A stretch of DNA of 60,208 nucleotides. It comes from Phycisphaerae bacterium (GTDB lineage: Bacteria; Planctomycetota; Phycisphaerae; Sedimentisphaerales; Anaerobacaceae). The notes below the pieces were generated by a model that ran no database searches, was not told the DNA's origin, and was given only the letters and a program-made list of their open reading frames with translations. Each line of letters starts with the position of its first letter. The stretch's first letter is position 1. Of this stretch, positions 15,905-24,607 are shown piece by piece. The position numbers and the translations under genes were made by a program. The stretch lies in assembly GCA_012744475.1 (NCBI GenBank), contig JAAYBV010000036.1:1-60208 (forward strand), in the 5' to 3' direction.

Positions 15905-15934
15905 CGAGCGACGAGCGACAAGCGACGAACGACG
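15905..15934. repeat. Word-repeat arm upstream of S23 copy 1
   Basis: CGAGCGACGAGCGACAAGCG continuing to ACGAACGACG lies between the atpB stop and the S23 start. It is inverted relative to 15487-15520, so the transcript could pair the two arms and loop out the S23 frame. Confidence 0.8.
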
Positions 15935-15941
15935 CCGCAAG

Positions 15942-17342
15942 CTACGCGCCGCCGGCTTTCTGCCGGAACTTGGGCATATACTTCTCGATGAGCTTGACGT
16001 CGATGCGTTTGAGCTCGGCGTTCTCGAACATGCTCAGCAGCTCCCAACCGAGGTCGAGCGTCTGCTGGACCGTGCGGTTCTCGTAATAGTCCTGGGAGAT
16101 GTAACGGGCCTCGAAGGCGTTTGCGAACTTCATGTACTTGCGGTCCTCGTCCGACAGGGCCGCCTCGCCCATGATCGTCGCCAGCTCCTGCATTTCCTTG
16201 CCGCGTGCGTACGCGGCGTAGAGCTGGTTGTAGAGGTCCGCGTGGTCCTCGCGGGTCTTGTTCTTGCCGATGCCCTTGTCCTTCAGACGCGAGAGGCTGG
16301 GCAGCACGTCCACCGGCGGCGCAACGCCCTGGCGGTGCAGCGAGCGGCTGAGGATGACCTGGCCCTCGGTGATGTAGCCGGTCAGGTCGGGCACCGGGTG
16401 GGTCTTGTCGTCTTCGGGCATGGTCAGGACCGGCACCATCGTGATGGAGCCTTTCTTGCCCTTGATGCGTCCGGCCCGTTCGTAGATCGTCGCCAGGTCG
16501 GTGTAAAGGTAGCCGGGATAGCCGCGACGGCCGGGCACTTCCTTGCGGGCGGCGCTGATCTCGCGGAGCGCCTCGCAGTAGTTCGTCATGTCGTTGAGGA
16601 TGACCAGCACGTGCATGTCCAGCTCGAAGGCCAGGTACTCGGCGGCGGTCAGGGCGAATCGCGGCGTGGCGATGCGCTCGATGGCCGGCTCGTTGGCCAG
16701 ATTGATGAACATGACCGCGCGCTCGATGGCGCCGGTGTTGTGCAGGTCGTCGATGAAGAATTGGGCCGCTTCGAACGTGATGCCCATCGCGGCGAAGACC
16801 ACCGCGAAATCCTCGCCTTTGCCGAGGACGGTGGCCTGGCGGGCGAACTGGGCGGTGAGGTCGTCGTGGGGCAGGCCGGAGCCGGAAAAGATCGGCAGCT
16901 TCTGGCCGCGAACGAGCGGGTTGAGGCCGTCGATCGTGGAGATGCCCGTCTGGATGAACTCGTTGGGATAGTCGCGGGCGTACGGGTTGATCGGCTGGCC
17001 GTTGATGTCGAGCCGGTTCGTCGGGATGATCGAGGGGCCGTCGTCCTTGGGGACGCCCAGGCCGCTGAAGACGCGGCCGAGGATGTCGGGCGAGACGCCC
17101 AGCTCCAGCGGCTTGGCCAGGAAGCGAACGGTGCTGCGCTTGACGTCGATGCCGCTGGTGCCCTCGAAGACCTGGACGAGGACCTTGTCGTTCTCGACCT
17201 GGAGGATCTGGCCGTGGCGGATGGAGCCGTCGGCCAGCTCAATGTCGACGATGTGGCCGAACTTGGCCTCGTCGACCATCTCGACCATCATCAGGGGGCC
17301 TTGGATGTTCGTGACTGTCTGGTATTCTTTCACCGATCGCAT
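15942..17342 (-). CDS. atpB: V-type ATP synthase subunit B
   Basis: The 466-residue product is the non-catalytic B subunit of the A3B3 head: N-terminal [23 protein letters not shown]-like [38 protein letters not shown] and the [12 protein letters not shown] region, all standard for NtpB/AtpB. It lacks a P-loop, as expected. The length is typical (about 460). It follows subunit A by 38 bases. Its 3' end is followed by the S23 element rather than directly by subunit D. Confidence 0.96.
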   Translation of the reverse strand: MRSVKEYQTVTNIQGPLMMVEMVDEAKFGHIVDIELADGSIRHGQILQVENDKVLVQVFEGTSGIDVKRSTVRFLAKPLELGVSPDILGRVFSGLGVPKDDGPSIIPTNRLDINGQPINPYARDYPNEFIQTGISTIDGLNPLVRGQKLPIFSGSGLPHDDLTAQFARQATVLGKGEDFAVVFAAMGITFEAAQFFIDDLHNTGAIERAVMFINLANEPAIERIATPRFALTAAEYLAFELDMHVLVILNDMTNYCEALREISAARKEVPGRRGYPGYLYTDLATIYERAGRIKGKKGSITMVPVLTMPEDDKTHPVPDLTGYITEGQVILSRSLHRQGVAPPVDVLPSLSRLKDKGIGKNKTREDHADLYNQLYAAYARGKEMQELATIMGEAALSDEDRKYMKFANAFEARYISQDYYENRTVQQTLDLGWELLSMFENAELKRIDVKLIEKYMPKFRQKAGGA

Positions 17343-17380
17343 GGGACACTCCTACGGCTGTCGGGAAGCTGTTCGCCTCG

Positions 17381-19162
17381 TCATTTGGCGGCGGCCGCAC
17401 CTTGAAGCTGTTTCATCTGGTCTTCGATCTTCCGGCGGATCTGGACGATCTTGTCGATCTCCGTCTGCGGGATGTACTTGGCGCGGGCGATGTCCTCGCG
17501 GACGGCCAGCTTGAAGATCTCCGCCGTCTCGACGCCCGCCTCGATCGCTTCGAGGCCCTGGCGGTGGAAGTGCAGGACGGTCTTGAGCATCTCGTACTGC
17601 TTGACCATCGAGGTGAACGTGTCGACCGCGTGGAAGGCGTTCTGGTGGAGGTAGTCCTCGCGCAGCGACCGCGACGTCTCCAGGGCCAGCCGGTCGCGCG
17701 GCGACAGCGCCTCGGCGCCGACCAGGCGGACGATTTCGCGCAGCTCCGACTCCTGCTCCAGCAGCGTCATCGCCTCGACCGTCATCCGCTCCATCTCCTG
17801 GCCCTGCTCCTTGTCGTCGAAGCAGCCCTTGAGGTATTGTTTGTAGAACGAGTACGAGGTGAGCCAGTCGATGGCGGGGAAGTGCCGCTGGTAGGCCAGC
17901 TCGCCCTTGAGCGACCAGAACACCTTGACCACGTGCAGCGTCGCCTGCACGACGGAGTCGGACAGGTCGCCGCCGGGCGGGCTCACCGCCCCGATCACCG
18001 ACAGCCCGCCTTCCCGCTCCGGCCCACCCAGGCACTTGACCCGCCCCGCCCGCTCATAAAACGCCGCAATCCGGGCGCTTAAATAGGCCGGATACCCTTC
18101 CTCGGCGGGCATCTCTTCGAGGCGGGTGGAGATTTCGCGCATGGCCTCGGCCCAACGGCTGGTGCTGTCAGCCATGAGGGCGACGGTGTAGCCCATGTCG
18201 CGGAAATACTCGGCCAGCGTGATCCCGGTATAGACGGACGCCTCGCGCGCCGCCACGGGCATATTCGACGTATTGGCGATCAGCACCGACCGCCGCATCA
18301 GCGGCTCGCCACTGCGCGGGTCCTTCAACTCCGGAAACTCCGTCAGCACGTCCGTCATCTCGTTGCCGCGTTCGCCGCAGCCGACGTACACCACCACGTC
18401 CGCATCCACCCACTTGGCGAGCTGGTGCTGCACGACGGTCTTGCCCGTCCCGAACGGCCCCGGCACGCACGCGGTCCCGCCCTTGCTGATCGGGAAGAAC
18501 GTATCGATCACGCGCTGCCCGCTGACCAGAATATGCTCCGGCGCCAGACGCCGCGCGATCGGCCGCGGGTTCCGCACCGGCCAGCGCTGCATCAGCTTCA
18601 GCTCGTGTGTCGCCCCCTCGTCGCCCCGGCAGGTCCCCACCGTCTCCTCGACGGTGAAATCGCCCTCGCGAATCCCGGAGATCGTGCCGCTCACGCCCGG
18701 CGGGATCATGATCTTGTGCACCATCAGGGTCGTCTCTTTGACCTCACCGATGATGTCGCCCGGGCCCACCTTCGTCCCGTCGCCGACCGTCGGCTTGAAG
18801 TGCCATTTCTTCTTGCGGTCGAGGCCCGGCATGTCGCTGCCGCGGCTCATGAACGAGCCTTCCACGCCCACCAGATCGTCGAGCGGCCGCTGGATCCCGT
18901 CGTAGATGCTCTCGATCAGCCCAGGCCCCAGTTCCACGCTCAGAGGCGCCTCGGTGTCCACCACCGGCTCACCCGGCCCGATGCCCGTCGTCTCCTCGTA
19001 GACCTGGATCGAAGCCGTGTCCCCGCGCAGCTCCACGATCTCGCCGATCAGGTTCAGCGCGCCGACGCGCACCACGTCGTACATGCGGGCGCCGGCCATG
19101 CCCTCGGCCACCACCACCGGACCGGCCACTTTCACTACGCGACCTACTCTTTTTTCACTCAT
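17381..19162 (-). CDS. atpA: V-type ATP synthase subunit A (catalytic)
   Basis: The 593-residue catalytic subunit has Walker A GPFGTGKT within VPGPFGTGKTVVQHQLAKW, the catalytic glutamate region CGERGNEMTDVL, the ADSTSRWAEAMREIS stretch, and the extra non-homologous region near residues 110-190 that distinguishes V-type A from F-type beta. I chose MSEKRVGRVVKVAGPV at 19162 because the family begins there. It hydrolyses or makes ATP on the cytoplasmic face. It lies 13 bases after subunit F. Confidence 0.96.
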   Translation of the reverse strand: MSEKRVGRVVKVAGPVVVAEGMAGARMYDVVRVGALNLIGEIVELRGDTASIQVYEETTGIGPGEPVVDTEAPLSVELGPGLIESIYDGIQRPLDDLVGVEGSFMSRGSDMPGLDRKKKWHFKPTVGDGTKVGPGDIIGEVKETTLMVHKIMIPPGVSGTISGIREGDFTVEETVGTCRGDEGATHELKLMQRWPVRNPRPIARRLAPEHILVSGQRVIDTFFPISKGGTACVPGPFGTGKTVVQHQLAKWVDADVVVYVGCGERGNEMTDVLTEFPELKDPRSGEPLMRRSVLIANTSNMPVAAREASVYTGITLAEYFRDMGYTVALMADSTSRWAEAMREISTRLEEMPAEEGYPAYLSARIAAFYERAGRVKCLGGPEREGGLSVIGAVSPPGGDLSDSVVQATLHVVKVFWSLKGELAYQRHFPAIDWLTSYSFYKQYLKGCFDDKEQGQEMERMTVEAMTLLEQESELREIVRLVGAEALSPRDRLALETSRSLREDYLHQNAFHAVDTFTSMVKQYEMLKTVLHFHRQGLEAIEAGVETAEIFKLAVREDIARAKYIPQTEIDKIVQIRRKIEDQMKQLQGAAAAK

Positions 19163-19175
19163 CACGAAAACCTTC

Positions 19176-19499
19176 TCAATTGTGCTGGAGGATGTTGATG
19201 CCGGTGGCGAGTTTGAGGACCTTGCCCAACGCCTCGGTGGCAAACCCTGCCGAGGCGGTCGTGAACGGGACCACCACCACGCAGGGGGTCGGCTTGCTCT
19301 CGGTGGGCGCGAACGCCGCATCCGCCTGCAGCGCGACGTTCTCAGCCACCACCACCAGCGCGTAGCCGGCGTCGACGATCTTCTCAGCCGCCGCAACCAC
19401 CTGCTCGGCCTGCTGCTCGACCGCAAACGTGTCGGCCCCGAGCGCCCGGAACGGCATCACGAAGTCCGCGTCACCCAGTACTGCCACTTTGCCTTCCAT
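19176..19499 (-). CDS. atpF: V-type ATP synthase subunit F
   Basis: The 107-residue protein fits subunit F (NtpG type): VAVLGDADFVMPFRALGAD at the start, YALVVVAENVA in the middle and PCVVVVPFTTASAG near the end. It binds the D shaft and modulates rotation. The length is typical (about 100-110). AAGGA precedes the ATG. The stretch between subunit C and this gene is occupied by an S23 gene and its inverted arms. Confidence 0.93.
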   Translation of the reverse strand: MEGKVAVLGDADFVMPFRALGADTFAVEQQAEQVVAAAEKIVDAGYALVVVAENVALQADAAFAPTESKPTPCVVVVPFTTASAGFATEALGKVLKLATGINILQHN

Positions 19500-19513
19500 C
19501 TACTTCGTTCCTT

Positions 19514-19537
19514 GTGAAGCGTGAAACGTGAAGCGTC
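19514..19537. repeat. 24-bp inverted-repeat arm downstream of S23 copy 2
   Basis: Bases 19514-19537 (GTGAAGCGTGAAACGTGAAG plus CGTC) are the exact reverse complement of 19943-19966. The arm is an iteration of a GTGAAGC/GTGAAAC word. Confidence 0.92.
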
Positions 19538-19552
19538 TTTCAGACTCTAAGC

Positions 19553-19921
19553 TCACCCGAGTTTCTTCACCAGATTCCTTAGCATGCGAGTCTCATGATC
19601 GAGCTTCTCAAGCAACGCGCCCTTGGCCTCCAGGGCCACGTATTTCAACTCCGCAGCGATTTCGATCTGCGTCTCCAACTCGGCACAGGAGCCCAACGCT
19701 ACATATGAGAACTGCTTGTATTCCTTGTTGTGGAACCGATTGAACCCTTCGGCGATATTCGACGGAATCGACACCGCCGACCGGCGCATCTGACTGGTCA
19801 GACCGAACACTTCCTGCCGAGGAAAGCCTTCAACCGTCGTGTAAACATCCTTTACGATCTCAATACCTTTCTGCCAGACATCCAAATCTCTGAAGTTCGT
19901 GATCTTCGTGTTCATGCCCAT
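19553..19921 (-). CDS. Four-helix-bundle protein, S23 ribosomal intervening-sequence type (copy 2)
   Basis: The 122-residue product shows the same family landmarks as copy 1: RDLDVWQKGIEIVKDVYTTV, FPRQEVFGLTSQMRRSAVSI, PSNIAEGF and GSCAELETQIEIA, ending LRNLVKKLG. It lies between V-ATPase C and F. The start is ATG 19919-19921 or the ATG six bases on; no good ribosome binding site is visible because the repeat arm lies directly upstream. A perfect 24-bp inverted repeat (19514-19537 / 19943-19966) encloses it. The two S23 proteins are related but their flanking words differ. Confidence 0.88.
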   Translation of the reverse strand: MGMNTKITNFRDLDVWQKGIEIVKDVYTTVEGFPRQEVFGLTSQMRRSAVSIPSNIAEGFNRFHNKEYKQFSYVALGSCAELETQIEIAAELKYVALEAKGALLEKLDHETRMLRNLVKKLG

Positions 19922-19923
19922 CG

Positions 19924-19968
19924 CGCTTCACGCTTCACGAACGACGCTTCACGTTTCACGCTTCACGC
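19924..19968. repeat. Inverted-repeat arm upstream of S23 copy 2
   Basis: CGCTTCACGCTTCACGAACG continuing through 19966 holds several CGCTTCAC words; 19943-19966 is the exact inverse of 19514-19537. The arm runs into the last codon of atpC: the TGA stop at 19963-19965 is inside the repeat word. Confidence 0.9.
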
Positions 19969-21009
19969 GATCCGGTCGAGGATCAACTTGGTGTCCAGTT
20001 GGTTCTTCTTGGCGGTCAGGATCAGGCGGACGGTGCGGATCTCGTGCTCCTTGGCGAGGAAGAACGCGATCACGGGCTGCGGACCCGAGGCGATCTGCAT
20101 TGTCTGCCTGAGGTAGCCCAGCAGGTAGTCGTCGCACTGCTGCTCGACCACGAGGAACGATCCGTTGGCGGCGAGGTAGCCGGCGCCGCTCTCGACGATG
20201 TGATGGTACGGCGTCGCGAAGAACAGCGCCCCCAGCGCCTCGTAAGGCAGATCGAACCCCTGGCGAAGCCGGTCCATCTCGACGAAACCGCCCTCCAGCA
20301 GCGCGTCCCGCGGATCGGCCCCCAGGCTCTTGACGCGCAGCATCGTGCGGAGATTCGTCAGATCGACCTGAATCCGGAACAGGTTCACCAGGAAGACGTT
20401 CCCATCGACAGTCCGCGCCCGTTCGAGGCCGTACGCCGCCTCGGCGCGGTCGATCGCGAAGTCGATCTGGCGGACACTCTTGTTCTGGTAGTACGCCAGG
20501 GTCGCCTGGTCAATCGCGGCCTGCACGTGCTCCGGCAGGATCGCGTAATTCTGCTCCTCGAACGCCTGCGCCAGCAGTTCGGGCGGCGCATTGCCTTCCG
20601 CGCTGTAGTCGGCGCCGACGGGTTTGTCCGTGAGGACCCGGCGCAGGACCAGGCGGAGGTTCGCATAGTCGTTGCGGTTGCGGAAGATCTCCACGATCCG
20701 CTCGTCGAGCATCAGGTCTTCGAAGAGCCGGCGAACCGCCGAGCGACGCTGTCGCAGCATCGTCTCCAGCTCCGCAGCGCCCGCTCCCGACGGGAGCGTA
20801 TACTCCGTACCGCTCAGCGAGCCGGCGGCCGACGTGAAATCCGACGCGTTGGCCATGTCCAGCAGGGCCGTCCGCGTCAGCATCTGCGTCTCCATGCTGC
20901 GGACCTGCGCGGTCTGGAACATGTAGGCGTAGTCGTCCTCGCCCACCGGCGGGTACGTGAAGAAGTCGTGAATCCCCAGGTCCATCTTGTCCAATTGCAT
21001 CTCGGGCAT
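19963..21009 (-). CDS. atpC: V-type ATP synthase subunit C
   Basis: The 348-residue product is the C (AC39-like) subunit that joins the D/F shaft to the membrane ring: largely helical, with DDYLLGYLRQTM and the terminal EHEIRTVRLILTAKKNQLD, a typical ending. Its stop codon is supplied by the inserted repeat word (CGTGAAGCG). The native C-terminus may thus have been trimmed or kept by chance; the ending LDTKLILDRIA looks near complete. Subunit E lies six bases upstream. Confidence 0.92.
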   Translation of the reverse strand: MPEMQLDKMDLGIHDFFTYPPVGEDDYAYMFQTAQVRSMETQMLTRTALLDMANASDFTSAAGSLSGTEYTLPSGAGAAELETMLRQRRSAVRRLFEDLMLDERIVEIFRNRNDYANLRLVLRRVLTDKPVGADYSAEGNAPPELLAQAFEEQNYAILPEHVQAAIDQATLAYYQNKSVRQIDFAIDRAEAAYGLERARTVDGNVFLVNLFRIQVDLTNLRTMLRVKSLGADPRDALLEGGFVEMDRLRQGFDLPYEALGALFFATPYHHIVESGAGYLAANGSFLVVEQQCDDYLLGYLRQTMQIASGPQPVIAFFLAKEHEIRTVRLILTAKKNQLDTKLILDRIA

Positions 21010-21015
21010 GTTCTG

Positions 21016-21627
21016 CTACCGCGACCGACCCGTGTCGGCATCCGTTGAAAAGAGGTCTTTGGCCACCTCGATTTCGAGGTCTTTGCGCGCCTGCTCGACG
21101 AGCACATCGAGGCAGACGTTCGTGCGGACCTTGCCTCGCTGGAGAAGGAAACCGCCTCCGAGATTGTGCTTCTCGGCGGCCAGCGTGAGCCGGCCCTTGT
21201 CCTTGAGCCGGGCGTTGACGTCCGCGACGAGCTGCGCATCGATCCGCGCCTCGTCCCTGCCGGCGATCACCTTCTCGTCGCCGGTCTCGACCGCCGCGAC
21301 CATCAGCCGGGCCATCAGCTCGCGGTACTCTCCGTCGGGAAGCTCGCGGAGCCTCTGTTGGACCTGGCGGAAGACATCGTCCAGCAACGAGGCCTTGGTC
21401 GTCACGTACTCCTTGGCTGTTTCCATCCGCGCGACCGCCAGTCGCTGCGACCGCTCCTCGGCGGCCGCCTTCTCCACCAGAGCCTGAGTCTCCTGTTCGA
21501 ATCGAGCCAGGTCGGCCTTGAGCTTGGCCGTCTCGGCGGCCTCGCGCTCTTCCGCCTGCTTGCGGATCGCCTCGGCCTGCGCCCGCGCGTCCGACAGTAT
21601 CTTGGTTATGACCTGATCAGCTTCCAT
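21016..21627 (-). CDS. atpE: V-type ATP synthase subunit E
   Basis: The 203-residue product is the E subunit of the peripheral stalk. An N-terminal charged coiled coil (ILSDARAQAEAIRKQAEERE) of about 90 residues precedes a globular C-terminal domain with VDVNARLKDKGRL-like and GGGFLLQRGKVRTNV segments. It pairs with the G/H subunit to form the stator. It lies 31 bases after subunit K and six before subunit C, within the operon. Confidence 0.92.
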   Translation of the reverse strand: MEADQVITKILSDARAQAEAIRKQAEEREAAETAKLKADLARFEQETQALVEKAAAEERSQRLAVARMETAKEYVTTKASLLDDVFRQVQQRLRELPDGEYRELMARLMVAAVETGDEKVIAGRDEARIDAQLVADVNARLKDKGRLTLAAEKHNLGGGFLLQRGKVRTNVCLDVLVEQARKDLEIEVAKDLFSTDADTGRSR

Positions 21628-21658
21628 CGTTCATTCCTGCTGTAAAGGGGATGTATGC

Positions 21659-22162
21659 TTAGGCCGCAACGCCGGGCGCCTGGAGCGGAATACCCATCAG
21701 CAGAATCAGCAGCGAAACGAGGAAGCCCAGAATCGCATACAGCTCGATCATAGCGGCGTAGACAACGCCGGCTTTGAAGGCCATCTCCGGACGCTTGGCG
21801 CTCATCAGAATGCCCGCGGCGCCGGTCCGGCCCTGTTGGATACCGCTGATCCAGCCGGCAAAGGCGATGGGCAGGCAGGCCGCCAGGATCTGAAGGCCCT
21901 GGTACCAGGTGATGGCGATGGGCGCCCCGGCGAACATGTTCAGCTTGATCATCACGAACAGGCCGACGACGAAGCCGTAGATGCCCTGCGTGCTGGGCAG
22001 CACGACCAGCAGCATCAAAGTACCATAACGTTCCGGCTTCTCACTGAGCACGCCCGTGGCGGCCTTCGCCGCCGCCGCCAGGCCGATGGCCGACCCGAAT
22101 CCCGACAGAAACACGGCCAATGCAGCCCCCAGCAGCGCGAATCCGATACCCATGAATTCCAT
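21659..22162 (-). CDS. atpK: V-type ATP synthase subunit K (proteolipid ring)
   Basis: The 167-residue protein is a duplicated two-hairpin proteolipid with four membrane helices. The ion-carrying glutamate is in helix 4 (AAMIELYAILGF). LPSTQGIYGF and SGIQQGR align with the T64, Q65 and Q110 sodium ligands of Enterococcus hirae NtpK, so the ring is probably Na+-selective. The first hairpin lacks an acidic residue, as in other V-type double-hairpin subunits. The start follows GAGGTCAGAG. It forms the rotor ring in the membrane. Confidence 0.94.
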   Translation of the reverse strand: MEFMGIGFALLGAALAVFLSGFGSAIGLAAAAKAATGVLSEKPERYGTLMLLVVLPSTQGIYGFVVGLFVMIKLNMFAGAPIAITWYQGLQILAACLPIAFAGWISGIQQGRTGAAGILMSAKRPEMAFKAGVVYAAMIELYAILGFLVSLLILLMGIPLQAPGVAA

Positions 22163-22225
22163 AATCTCTGACCTCTTTTCCTGTGTGCGTAACTTGAGTT
22201 TTTTGCTTCGCCACAACCCGTGGCG

Positions 22226-24196
22226 TCATTCGATGAAGACGTAGCGATAATCATTCCGCAGGGGAGTGAACGCCTGGCCACCGCCCTGGAAGAACTTGGG
22301 GAAGAACTCCACGAACTGCAATCGCAGGCTGTGGACGAACGCGCCGAGCATGGAAAGGCCCAGGTTGAAGACGTGGCCTCCTACGAAGACCAGTGCTCCC
22401 AGGAGCCAGCCCACGTAGGGGGCCCCGCTGACGAGCTTGACGAGAACGTTGACCGCCATGCCGAAGCCGGCGCCGACCATGCCCAGCGCCATCAGACGGA
22501 CGTAGCTGAGGATGTCACCGCCGAAGAAGACCGTGCTGAAGAGGTTGAAGGCGCCCATGCCGAGCCGGCCGCCGATGGGCATGTTCCGCTCGCTGAAGAA
22601 CAGGATGCCGAACGCCGGAAAGATCAGGGCGAAACCGAACACCCTGGCCAGCGACGCCGGCAGGATGCCGGCCTTGCTCAGACCCAGGCCCAGCAGGCAA
22701 TTGAGCATCACGATCCAGGTCAACTGATCACACACCGCCGCGACGATGTCCTTCTTGCGCAGATTGAAGATCAGCGCGATGAACAGGCCGAACTGGATCT
22801 GCAAATAGCCCAGCCCGAGCGACAGCGCGAAGAACGTCATCGGCTGCGTCATCGGATCGAACAGCATGATCGACTCACGGATGCTGTTGACCGCCTTGTA
22901 CAGGCCCGTGCCCGCAGGAATCAGGGACGTGGTCGCATCGCTGAACCAGCCTCCCGTGATGGCTCCCGCTATAGCCGTTGTCACGCCGCACATCAGCAGC
23001 AGCCACACGACCGTCTTGTTGCCTCGCACCTTCCGCGATGCCCATATCAGCAAGGCAATCAGAAGCAGACCGTAACCCACATCCGCCAGACACAGCCCAA
23101 AGAAGATCGCGAAGAACGGCGCCAGGAACACCGTCGGATCGAGCGACGTCGGCACCGGCAAACCGTACAGACGCGTGATCGTCTCGAACGGACGGACCAC
23201 CGGATGGTTCTCGATTTCGATCGGGGGTTCCTCGCCGGCAGCCGGGTCCACTTTCATCAGACTGGCGGCGTCGAACTGCGACACGGCCTTCTCCAGCCGG
23301 GCGTAATCCTGGACCTTGCACCAGCCCTCCAGGATCATCGTCTGCTCCGTAGCCGGGATGTGGTCCCGTTTCTGCTCGCGCCCGAGCATGTTGCGGTAGT
23401 GATCGCAGAGCACCTGCAATGTCAGCAGGTTCGCGGACAAGGCGGTCGCGGCCTTGCGATGCTCCTCGAGACGTCCGCGGGCATCGGCCAGCTTGCGCTC
23501 GTGCTCGGCGATCAGCTCGGCAACCGTCCCGGTCATCGGCTCGAAGGTGACGGTCTCGAACTCATGGGATCGCAGCAGTTTCTGGACCGGTTCGCTTTGC
23601 TCCCGCATGGCGACGACGATGACCGCCTCGCGCGTACCCGCGGGACCCACGCGCTGGATGCCCGCCCCCGCCTGGGTCACCTGCTCCTGGAACGCGTCGA
23701 AATGCTGGCCGGGCACCAGACCCGCCCAGGAAATGGTCGTCCGCAGCCGGGTCAGTTCCTCGACCGGGGTCTGCAAAGGCAACCAGGGTCGCAGCGTGTC
23801 CAGCAGGCCTTGCAGATGTTCGATCTCGGCGCGGGCCTTCTCCAGAGCCGCCTGCACCTGCTCGGCCTCTTCCAGAACCTTGCGTGCCTGGGGGTCGGAG
23901 ATGATTTCGTCGTATTGCCGCACTGTGATGATCTTTCGCGGCATGAACAGGCTGCCCTTCTCCGGCAGCGCGTGCTCTTTGAGGAACCCGATGCTCCGTT
24001 CGAGGCGCGCCAGGAGCTCTTCGACGTCTCTGGGGCGATCGCGTCCAACGGTCAGACCCGGCGCGTCCTTGCTGATCGTCGCCTCGTCGGCGTTGAGGAT
24101 CTGGCAGATGCCCTCGGCCTGGAGCGCCGCCAGCAGGTCACCGACCTGCGAGCGATGGCTCACGATCAGGACCTTGGCCATCGGGGTAATCGCCAT
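22226..24196 (-). CDS. atpI: V-type ATP synthase subunit I
   Basis: The 656-residue product is the large membrane stator subunit. A cytoplasmic N-terminal half (residues 1-330) contains two coiled-coil stretches. The C-terminal half has about seven helices with FFAIFFGLCLADVGYGLLLI, the signature of V/A-type subunit I, and GDILSYVRLMALGMVGAGFG carrying the ring-facing arginine. It provides the ion half-channels. The length is typical (600-680). It begins three bases after the G/H subunit. Confidence 0.95.
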   Translation of the reverse strand: MAITPMAKVLIVSHRSQVGDLLAALQAEGICQILNADEATISKDAPGLTVGRDRPRDVEELLARLERSIGFLKEHALPEKGSLFMPRKIITVRQYDEIISDPQARKVLEEAEQVQAALEKARAEIEHLQGLLDTLRPWLPLQTPVEELTRLRTTISWAGLVPGQHFDAFQEQVTQAGAGIQRVGPAGTREAVIVVAMREQSEPVQKLLRSHEFETVTFEPMTGTVAELIAEHERKLADARGRLEEHRKAATALSANLLTLQVLCDHYRNMLGREQKRDHIPATEQTMILEGWCKVQDYARLEKAVSQFDAASLMKVDPAAGEEPPIEIENHPVVRPFETITRLYGLPVPTSLDPTVFLAPFFAIFFGLCLADVGYGLLLIALLIWASRKVRGNKTVVWLLLMCGVTTAIAGAITGGWFSDATTSLIPAGTGLYKAVNSIRESIMLFDPMTQPMTFFALSLGLGYLQIQFGLFIALIFNLRKKDIVAAVCDQLTWIVMLNCLLGLGLSKAGILPASLARVFGFALIFPAFGILFFSERNMPIGGRLGMGAFNLFSTVFFGGDILSYVRLMALGMVGAGFGMAVNVLVKLVSGAPYVGWLLGALVFVGGHVFNLGLSMLGAFVHSLRLQFVEFFPKFFQGGGQAFTPLRNDYRYVFIE

Positions 24197-24199
24197 GGA

Positions 24200-24508
24200 T
24201 CAACCTTTCTTCAAGTACTCGACGACTTTGGCCGCTGCGGCAGGCACCTTGTCCCGCACCTGGCTGCGCAACTGGTTTCGCTGTTGCTCCGCCTGGCTCT
24301 TGAGGGCTTGAATCTGACCCTCCGCTTCCTTCCGCGCCTTCTCGACGGCCGCATCAATCGCCCGCTGTCGAGCCGATTCGGCCTGCTCCAGGCGCTGCTG
24401 GCGCTCCTGGCGTCCCTTGTCCGCCAGCGCCACGACGTCGGCCTTCGCCTGCTCGATCATCTCCTGCGCCTGCGTTTCGGCCTGCTTGATTTTCTTGATC
24501 AGTTCCAT
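24200..24508 (-). CDS. V-type ATP synthase subunit G/H (peripheral stalk)
   Basis: The roughly 102-residue, almost entirely helical and charged product (IKQAETQAQEMIEQAKADVV, EKARKEAEGQIQALKSQAEQ) fits the small stalk subunit that pairs with E (AhaH/NtpF type). ATG 24508 begins MELIKKIK; ATG 24520 would add MYRH. It is the first ATPase gene in the operon, about 100 bases after mdh. Identification rests on coiled-coil character and position. Confidence 0.85.
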   Translation of the reverse strand: MELIKKIKQAETQAQEMIEQAKADVVALADKGRQERQQRLEQAESARQRAIDAAVEKARKEAEGQIQALKSQAEQQRNQLRSQVRDKVPAAAAKVVEYLKKG

Positions 24509-24607
24509 GTGCCGGTACACCCCTATTGTGACAGCGACTCGAAAAGAACCGGGAGTCTATAGCACCCACATACTCGTGGCAAGCAAAAACCCCATCTGGA
24601 CGGGCGA

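Noticed and set aside
15478-19921. True 23S rRNA intervening sequences
   Set aside because: The S23 genes sit inside a protein-coding operon; no rRNA sequence flanks them. Only the architecture is similar.
22220-24562. 780-codon open frame on the forward strand
   Set aside because: It is antisense to V-ATPase subunit I and the G/H gene, both clearly identified; the translation is low-complexity (R, Q, D, H rich) with no domain. Long shadows are expected at this GC content.
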